Shown here: one piece after another, positions 58,831-64,000 of the stretch
Layout of the letters: every line of letters starts with the position of its first letter
Position numbering within the stretch: the first letter of the stretch is position 1
DNA from: Aureispira anguillae
Lineage (GTDB): Bacteria > Bacteroidota > Bacteroidia > Chitinophagales > Saprospiraceae
Direction of reading: 5' to 3'
Length of the DNA: 64,000 nucleotides
Assembly (NCBI RefSeq): GCF_026000115.1
Contig: NZ_AP026867.1
Span: 713,501 to 777,500, forward strand
Notes under the pieces: model-generated
The model's input: the letters and a program-made list of their open reading frames with translations, nothing else
What the model was told of the DNA's origin: nothing
Database searches by the model: none
Made by a program: the position numbers and the translations under genes

Positions 58831-60141
58831 ATGAGTAATGCACTAGGACGACACATATTAGTTGAATTTTTTGGTTGTTCAGCTACCATTCTTAATGATG
58901 TTATTATTATAGAAAGGGCAATGGTCGAAGCTGCCAAAGCAGCACAAGCAACAGTTATTAATTCCACTTTTCATCATTTTTCTCCTTATGGAGTTTCTGG
59001 TGTCGTAGTTATCCAAGAAAGTCATTTGGCAATACATGCTTGGCCCGAATACCGTTATGCAGCAGTTGATATTTTTACTTGTGGCGAAGAAGTAGATCCT
59101 TGGGTTGCTTATGATTATCTCAAAACAGCATTTGAAGCACAACATGGTTCTTCTATGGAGCTAAATCGTGGGCAAAAAGAATTATTAAAGCGAATAGATG
59201 TGGATTATTTGGCCAAAGATCGTGGAGAAGCAGAAGGAAACTTACAGCCAGAATTTAAACGAGATGTTTGGTTTACAGATAAAGACGAAAATATTGCACT
59301 TTCATTGCGTCATACGGGGAGCTTATTATACAATGAACAATCGCCTTATCAACGTGTTCGGGTGTTAGAAAGTTATGCCTATGGCAAAACCTTATTGATT
59401 GATGATATGGTTATGGCAACCGAAAAGGATGAATTTATTTATCATGAAATGATTGCACATGTTCCTACCTTTATTCATGGTAATCCCAAGCGAGTTTTAG
59501 TGATTGGAGGAGGAGATGGAGGAACAATTCGAGAATTATTTCGCCATGCTAGCATTGAAGAGATTGTAATGGTAGAAATTGACGAGAAGGTCGTTGAAGC
59601 GTCTAAATTGCATTTGCCCCAACTGTCTTGTGAGTTTGACAACCCCAAACTGGATTTGCGCATCCAAGATGGTATTCAATACCTAAAAAAATGTGAGGCT
59701 GCTAGCTTTGATCTTATTATTATAGATGGTAGTGATCCAGAAGGTCCCGCCAAAGGTTTGTTTAGTGCCAATTTTTATGAAGATGTACATCGAGCATTAA
59801 AACCCAATGGTGTCTTAAATCTACAGAGCGAAGGCCCCTTATTTAATACGGATGCCTTCTTAGATTTGAACCAATGCATCTCTGCTATTTTTGGAGCGGA
59901 CTCTGTTGCTTGTTATTTGGCTTACATTTCAACTTATCCAACGGGTATGTGGAGCTTTACAACTGCTCAAAAAGGCAAAAAACTAAATTATACCAATTTT
60001 GACTTGGCAGAAGCGGCTATATTTTCTCAGCAGCATAATTTGCAATATTATACCCCTGAAATACATTATGCAGCCTTTGCGCTACCTCCCTTTGTGCGCA
60101 AAATGATTCAGGAACGAAATGCACCTTCTTTAGTGGAATAA
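58831..60141 (+). CDS. speDE: AdoMet decarboxylase-spermidine synthase fusion
   Basis: 436 residues joining two enzymes of one pathway. Residues 1-125 are a bacterial short AdoMet decarboxylase: [18 protein letters not shown] at the start, [20 protein letters not shown] with Ser64 as the autocleavage site that becomes the pyruvoyl group, and a Cys in FTCGEE. Residues 140-435 are spermidine synthase: [54 protein letters not shown] and [16 protein letters not shown], with the catalytic Asp in DGSDPEG. The fusion makes decarboxylated AdoMet and passes it to putrescine. Autocleavage at Ser64 would leave the beta subunit (about 63 residues) separate from the rest. Confidence 0.93.
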   Translation: MSNALGRHILVEFFGCSATILNDVIIIERAMVEAAKAAQATVINSTFHHFSPYGVSGVVVIQESHLAIHAWPEYRYAAVDIFTCGEEVDPWVAYDYLKTAFEAQHGSSMELNRGQKELLKRIDVDYLAKDRGEAEGNLQPEFKRDVWFTDKDENIALSLRHTGSLLYNEQSPYQRVRVLESYAYGKTLLIDDMVMATEKDEFIYHEMIAHVPTFIHGNPKRVLVIGGGDGGTIRELFRHASIEEIVMVEIDEKVVEASKLHLPQLSCEFDNPKLDLRIQDGIQYLKKCEAASFDLIIIDGSDPEGPAKGLFSANFYEDVHRALKPNGVLNLQSEGPLFNTDAFLDLNQCISAIFGADSVACYLAYISTYPTGMWSFTTAQKGKKLNYTNFDLAEAAIFSQQHNLQYYTPEIHYAAFALPPFVRKMIQERNAPSLVE

Positions 60142-60169
60142 AAAGAGCATCTTAGTACCCTTTAAAAGC

Positions 60170-60201
60170 AGAGGAGATATTGTATCAACAATATCTCCTC
60201 T
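60170..60201. terminator. Hairpin between convergent spermidine gene and DUF4835 gene
   Basis: AGAGGAGATATTGT (60170-60183) and ACAATATCTCCTCT (60188-60201) are exact complements, loop ATCA. No T-run on either side. Confidence 0.6.
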
Positions 60202-60263
60202 ATTAATGATATGGGATGATTAAAGCAACCTAAAACCATCTAGCAGTCCATTTCAAAAAATGA

Positions 60264-61181
60264 TTATTTTAATAAGGCACGATAATCGTTGGCACGAGTA
60301 CCATCCAGTTTGACCATAGTACTATAGACCTTACGTTTCGTGTTAAAATCAGCGACTTGAAATAGATTGATAATTTCGTCCTTCTTAGCATCTGAGAACA
60401 ACTGTACCCACATAGAGTTGGGGTTGGATTGGTTGGCAGCATCAATGGTCTCTAAAGCACTCAAAATAGTGGCTAAGCCTTTTTCCATTTGACCCTCTTG
60501 AGCCATGCGATCCAAACCTAGCATATAATATTGGTACATGGCACGGCGCATATCTTGCATACGAGGACTCAACAAATTTTCGATGATCCAATAGCGACTT
60601 CTATTAACGATGCCACCACTTCCCGCAGTCCACCCTTCAGCTGCTCCACGAGGTACGGTATTCAAAATGTCTTGTGCTTTTTGAAAATGTTCTTCCCCTC
60701 CCAATTCAGAAAAAGAATCGTAATCCATTCCTAAAATAACATAGGCATAAAAGGCGAGGGTAGAAGTAAGGTTGGATGTATAGGTATTTTCAGAAAAATC
60801 TAAACGCTCATATTCTCCATAAGTAAATTCAAATTGTTTGTCTAGGTTCTGAAACAAAACAGAATTATAACCACTGTTATAGACAGGGCGACTAGCCTGA
60901 ATGGTCATTTGTCCCTTAAATTGCGTCTGAGAAAGCTCTTGATCAATGGTAATTACGATATTTAACTCAATGCGCTCTTCTGGTTCAAAATTATCCTCTA
61001 CCCAATTACGAGTATTCATAAACTCTTCAATGGCTGTTTGCAAATTTTTAAAGATTTTAGGATCTACAGATTGGATCTTTGGTGTGTTAATGGTTACTGT
61101 AGTATTAAAATCTTGAGCATTAGAGGATAAGCTAAAACAAATTGCAATGAACAGTACGCTTAGTTTTTTTATTAATCTCAT
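60264..61181 (-). CDS. DUF4835 family secreted protein
   Basis: 305 residues. Signal peptide ends SLSSNAQ (about residue 22). The mature part starts DFNTTVTINTPKIQSVDPKI and has RPVYNSGYNSVLFQNLDKQF near 94-113, typical of DUF4835, a Bacteroidota-specific family. It lies downstream of coaBC on the same strand, the conserved neighbourhood of this family. Probably periplasmic; function unknown. Confidence 0.9.
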   Translation of the reverse strand: MRLIKKLSVLFIAICFSLSSNAQDFNTTVTINTPKIQSVDPKIFKNLQTAIEEFMNTRNWVEDNFEPEERIELNIVITIDQELSQTQFKGQMTIQASRPVYNSGYNSVLFQNLDKQFEFTYGEYERLDFSENTYTSNLTSTLAFYAYVILGMDYDSFSELGGEEHFQKAQDILNTVPRGAAEGWTAGSGGIVNRSRYWIIENLLSPRMQDMRRAMYQYYMLGLDRMAQEGQMEKGLATILSALETIDAANQSNPNSMWVQLFSDAKKDEIINLFQVADFNTKRKVYSTMVKLDGTRANDYRALLK

Positions 61182-61372
61182 GTATCCTTATTACATTAAT
61201 TTGTTGAACAAGCAACAAACTATTATGATGAATTAATTTTATGTTATTAGACCTCACTCATTAACGTTGTGTTTGTATTGAGGTGCTATAAGCTTCAGTA
61301 GTTACTTATCTTTATAAAGAACGTAAAAAGTTGGGTAGAATTGAGTCTTTTGCTGCTTATTTAACAAGAATT

Positions 61373-62581
61373 TTAGGCTTTGGGTAACAGATCAATTACT
61401 TTGGCAACAATATCTTGTGCTACTTCTGCTTTGGTTTTTATAGTATAACGTACGATATTGCCATTTTGCTCCACAAAAGTAACTTTATTGGTATCGTGAC
61501 CAAAACCAGCCCCTTTATCTTTTAGATCGTTGAGTACAATAAAATCAAAATTCTTTTTGATTAATTTTCGTTGAGCATTTTCGAGCGCCTGATTGGTTTC
61601 TAAGGCAAAACCAACCATAATTTGATGGGCTTGTTTTTGCTGTCCTAGGGCTGCTGCAATATCAGTAGTTCGTTTTAATTCAATATTTAAATCGCCCTCC
61701 TTTTTTTTCAATTTATGATCGGCTGTTGTTTTAGGCGTATAATCAGCTACTGCCGCAGCAAGGACGGCAATATCTGCCTGCGGAAAGTATTGAGCAGCTT
61801 TTTGATACATTTCTTCAGCAGACCGAACTGGAATGCTTTGAACAGCAGGATGTTTAGGAACAATTGAAGTTGGACCACTAATTAGAATTACCTTCGCTCC
61901 TTGTAGAGCCATTTGGTCGGCAATGGCTGTGCCCATTTTTCCTGTAGAATGATTGCTGATGAATCGGACAGGGTCAATGGCTTCTTGGGTAGGACCAGAA
62001 GTAATGATAACGGTTTTTTGTGCCAATAAATTTGGTGAATTTTGGAGTGCAAAAAACTGTTCTAGGTGCAAGACAATAGCGGTAGGTTCTGACATGCGCC
62101 CCTTACCGATTAGACCACTAGCTAGTTCTCCATCTTCTACAGGGAGTAAATGATTGCCAAAACTCAGCAATTTTTGAACATTGTGTTGAGTAGAGGGATG
62201 TACCCACATATCCAAGTCCATAGCAGGAGCAATAAAAACAGGGCAGCGGCTCGATAAATAAGCGGCTAATAACATATTATCACACAATCCATTTGCCATT
62301 TTAGCGAGGGTATTGGCTGTAGCAGGAGCAACAACCATGGCATCCGCCCAAAGCCCTAAATCTACATGGTTATTCCACCCTTCTTCTGAACTAACATCGC
62401 TATATACTGGATTTTTGGAAAGCGTAGAGAGGGTAAGAGGAGTAATAAAGCCTTTGGCAGCAGGCGTCATAATAACTTTTACTTCTGCTTTTGCTTTGAC
62501 CAATAAGCGCACTAAAATAGCAATTTTATAGGCAGCTATACTTCCAGAAACTGCAACTAAAATTTTTTTCCCTGAGAGCAT
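61373..62581 (-). CDS. coaBC: Bifunctional phosphopantothenoylcysteine decarboxylase/phosphopantothenate-cysteine ligase
   Basis: 402 residues. CoaC half (about 1-185): VAVSGSIAAYKIAILVRLLV, the active-site His in GWNNHVDLGLWADAMVVAPA, NTLAKMANGLCDNMLLAAYL, PAMDLDMW. CoaB half (about 190-402): VIITSGPTQEAIDPVRFISN and HSTGKMGTAIADQMALQGAK, then the lysine-rich DHKLKKKEGD and MVGFALETN. It catalyses two steps of coenzyme A synthesis from 4'-phosphopantothenate. It lies downstream of bamD-rpoZ, separated by a terminator-like hairpin. Confidence 0.96.
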   Translation of the reverse strand: MLSGKKILVAVSGSIAAYKIAILVRLLVKAKAEVKVIMTPAAKGFITPLTLSTLSKNPVYSDVSSEEGWNNHVDLGLWADAMVVAPATANTLAKMANGLCDNMLLAAYLSSRCPVFIAPAMDLDMWVHPSTQHNVQKLLSFGNHLLPVEDGELASGLIGKGRMSEPTAIVLHLEQFFALQNSPNLLAQKTVIITSGPTQEAIDPVRFISNHSTGKMGTAIADQMALQGAKVILISGPTSIVPKHPAVQSIPVRSAEEMYQKAAQYFPQADIAVLAAAVADYTPKTTADHKLKKKEGDLNIELKRTTDIAAALGQQKQAHQIMVGFALETNQALENAQRKLIKKNFDFIVLNDLKDKGAGFGHDTNKVTFVEQNGNIVRYTIKTKAEVAQDIVAKVIDLLPKA

Positions 62582-62632
62582 TTATCGTTTAATCTAACTT
62601 TAGAGGAATCACCCAACCTAAAGGAATGAATA

Positions 62633-62668
62633 AAAAAAATCCTGACAACTAACAGGTAATTATCAGGA
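62633..62668 (-). terminator. Terminator of bamD-rpoZ
   Basis: On the minus strand TCCTGA (62668-62663) pairs with TCAGGA (62645-62640), then 7-8 T (A-run 62632-62639). A palindrome CTTATAACGTTATAAG lies just upstream at 62669-62684. Confidence 0.65.
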
Positions 62669-62700
62669 CTTATAACGTTATAAGTAGAAATGAAAATCTA

Positions 62701-63051
62701 CTATTTTTCAGTATCTTTAAATCTATGGTATACCTTGCCATCAAAAAACTCATGTAGAGCAATGATACTAGGATTAGGAAGACGCTCATAGAACTTAGAA
62801 ATCTCAATTTGCTCTTTATTCTCGTGAATCTCTTCTAAGGTATCCGTTGTAGACGCAAATTCATCCAATTTAGCGTGCAATTCTTTTTTCAAATCAATAC
62901 CAATTTGATTCGCACGACGTGAAATGATATTTAATGATTGGTAGATGTTTCCACCTCCAAGCGCTGAAATCTCATCCAAATTACGAGCAACGATATAAGG
63001 ATTGATGCCCTGTGCTTTTTGTTTAATTTCGTTATTTCTGTTAATGTTCAT
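62701..63051 (-). CDS. rpoZ: RNA polymerase omega subunit (RpoZ/Rpb6 family, Bacteroidota type)
   Basis: 116 residues from the ATG at 63051. The frame extends to 63099, but MNINRNNEIKQK is the better start and gives only an 11-bp overlap with bamD, while the longer form overlaps it by 59 bp. Omega-like motif NPYIVARNLDEISALGGGNI near 18-37 and SLNIISRRANQIGIDLKKEL near 40-59. The C-terminal extension (HEFFDGKVYHRFKDTEK) is usual in this phylum. Coupled to bamD, as conserved in Bacteroidota. Confidence 0.85.
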   Translation of the reverse strand: MNINRNNEIKQKAQGINPYIVARNLDEISALGGGNIYQSLNIISRRANQIGIDLKKELHAKLDEFASTTDTLEEIHENKEQIEISKFYERLPNPSIIALHEFFDGKVYHRFKDTEK

Positions 63052-63859
63052 TGCGTATTTTTTTGATTTTGTTGTTGGCAGATTCGTAAATAGTATCAAC
63101 TTCCTTAATATACTTGCTTTCTCCGTGTCTTTTTTTGAAATTCACACAAGCTAAAGCGGTTTCTTCGTAACGTTCAATTTGTTTTGACAAAATAGATTGT
63201 TGAGCATATTTAAACGTTGAACGGATAACCATATACCGTATATATTCTCCTTCTTTGGTATCAGGATAGTCTATTAATAAGTTCTTGAAGGTATGCGTAG
63301 CAGCTTTGTAGTGTTTACGTTTGTAATACCCTTTGGCACTATCAAATGCTTTTAGCTCCAATTTAGCTCGCAATTCATCAATTCTTTCATTCGAAGCAGC
63401 GACTTTTTCGCTTTCAGGATAAGTATTAACAAAAACTTGTAAGCCTTCAATACCACTTTCTGTATCTTCTTGGGTCAGCCTAAAGTTGGGCGATAATTTA
63501 TAGTATGAATCTGCACTCATAAATAAAGCCTCTTCAGCATAAACTCCATTGGGAAACGTTGATGAAAATTGCTTAAAATAATAAGACGCAAAAGAGTAAT
63601 TTTTTAGATGATAATGCGTGTAAGCATAATAAAAATATACTTTTTCTGCTTTTTCTGTCAAACGGACATGTCCAATTAGATCTTCTAACAAATATTGAGC
63701 TTTAAGCCATTCTCCCGCTTCATAAAATTCAAAAGCTTTGGTTAGTTTTAGATCGTTGTCACTTGATAAACGCAGTTTTTCATAACTACTTTTGCAACTC
63801 GAAAATAACAATACGATCACTAACAAACTACTAATTAATATTCCTCTCTGTTTTAGCAT
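63041..63859 (-). CDS. bamD: Outer-membrane assembly lipoprotein BamD
   Basis: 272 residues. Lipoprotein signal ends LLFSSC (Cys22). Five TPR-like units follow, including AFEFYEAGEWLKAQYLLEDL, ASYYFKQFSSTFPNGVYAEE and GLQVFVNTYPESEKVAASNE. The pattern FxxxYPxSxYxxxA is diagnostic of the BamD/YfiO family. It scaffolds the BAM complex that inserts outer-membrane barrels. Its 3' end overlaps rpoZ by 11 bp. Nothing recognisable lies between its start and the window end except a short repeated motif. Confidence 0.93.
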   Translation of the reverse strand: MLKQRGILISSLLVIVLLFSSCKSSYEKLRLSSDNDLKLTKAFEFYEAGEWLKAQYLLEDLIGHVRLTEKAEKVYFYYAYTHYHLKNYSFASYYFKQFSSTFPNGVYAEEALFMSADSYYKLSPNFRLTQEDTESGIEGLQVFVNTYPESEKVAASNERIDELRAKLELKAFDSAKGYYKRKHYKAATHTFKNLLIDYPDTKEGEYIRYMVIRSTFKYAQQSILSKQIERYEETALACVNFKKRHGESKYIKEVDTIYESANNKIKKIRNEH

Positions 63860-64000
63860 AGCTGCAAATGTACGGTTTTTATACTGTTTTTTAATGAAAA
63901 TAGTTAGTTTTTTAATCTCATTACTCCGTTGGAAACCCGAACAGAGCTTGCGACCTCACGAACAGAGTGAGTAACAAGGCTCATGTGGTAAATTGTATTT
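63860..64000. other. Window-edge intergenic sequence with short direct repeat
   Basis: No gene. CGAACAGAG occurs twice with a 21-bp period (63938-63946, 63959-63967), and CTCAC/GTGAG forms a small hairpin around the second copy. It is cut by the window end. Confidence 0.4.

Noticed and set aside
63900-64000. tRNA-like stretch at the window end (GGCTCATGTGGTA resembling a D-arm)
   Set aside because: The D-stem does not close and no acceptor stem can be formed on either strand within the window.
1-64000. Search for CRISPR arrays, transposases, integrases, restriction or other named defence genes
   Set aside because: No evenly spaced direct repeats and no such protein motifs were seen. The repeats found are hairpins, fold-backs or the 52.9-54.8 kb duplication.

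Overview
The window is AT-rich chromosomal DNA of a member of the Bacteroidota. Supporting signs are -7 promoter elements of the TAnnTTTG type, few visible Shine-Dalgarno sequences, ECF sigma/FecR pairs, a T9SS C-terminal sorting domain, DUF4835 next to coaBC and an omega/BamD pair, and many Bacteroidota-type lipoproteins. Gene content fits a marine Saprospiria-like bacterium (Aureispira or Saprospira relatives); that placement is inference. I see no rRNA, tRNA, CRISPR array, transposase, integrase or phage gene.

Layout. 0-9.6 kb: a regulatory region with three ECF sigma factors: sigma, membrane-anchored DUF6265-like protein, SigZ-like sigma, and further on sigma, FecR, STN/surface-repeat protein. 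A sterol-desaturase-like oxidase, a Crp/Fnr regulator and small membrane proteins lie between. 9.6-18.7 kb: secreted proteins (DUF2141, head-GIN lipoprotein, a 967-residue T9SS cargo), an unrecognised 467-residue protein, an AraC regulator, several fold-back intergenic elements and a probable structured ncRNA with a strong terminator. 18.7-24.9 kb: ferredoxin-iscX, kdsC, an NAPE-PLD-like metallo-hydrolase, a DUF5686-like barrel, a PlsC-like acyltransferase and a lipoprotein. 25.2-29.6 kb: a compact molybdenum operon, moeA-modABC-mobA-moaD. 30-38 kb: an unrecognised 838-residue protein, mnmD, two tandem paralogous coiled-coil lipoproteins, a lipoprotein and a second acyltransferase. 38.5-43.2 kb: a TPR protein, ung, and the ribosomal operon rpsF-rpsR-rplI. 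43.6-50.7 kb: a 1037-residue TPR protein paired with a beta-barrel, plus secreted proteins.

51-54.8 kb is the most unusual locus. A secreted HExxH metalloprotease-like protein is followed by a lipoprotein. Next comes a second, headless copy of only the protease C-terminal tail (about 90% identical by eye), and then a second, much more diverged lipoprotein. This resembles tail/partner cassette arrays known from polymorphic toxin-immunity loci, but the function is unproven.

54.9-64 kb: OsmC, thioredoxin and an AraC regulator; a polyprenyl-phosphate sugar transferase; an AdoMet decarboxylase-spermidine synthase fusion; and the conserved Bacteroidota block bamD-rpoZ-coaBC-DUF4835 on the minus strand. 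Intergenic DNA is rich in hairpins. Many are terminators, while several are fold-back or shared repeat elements that local genes do not explain.
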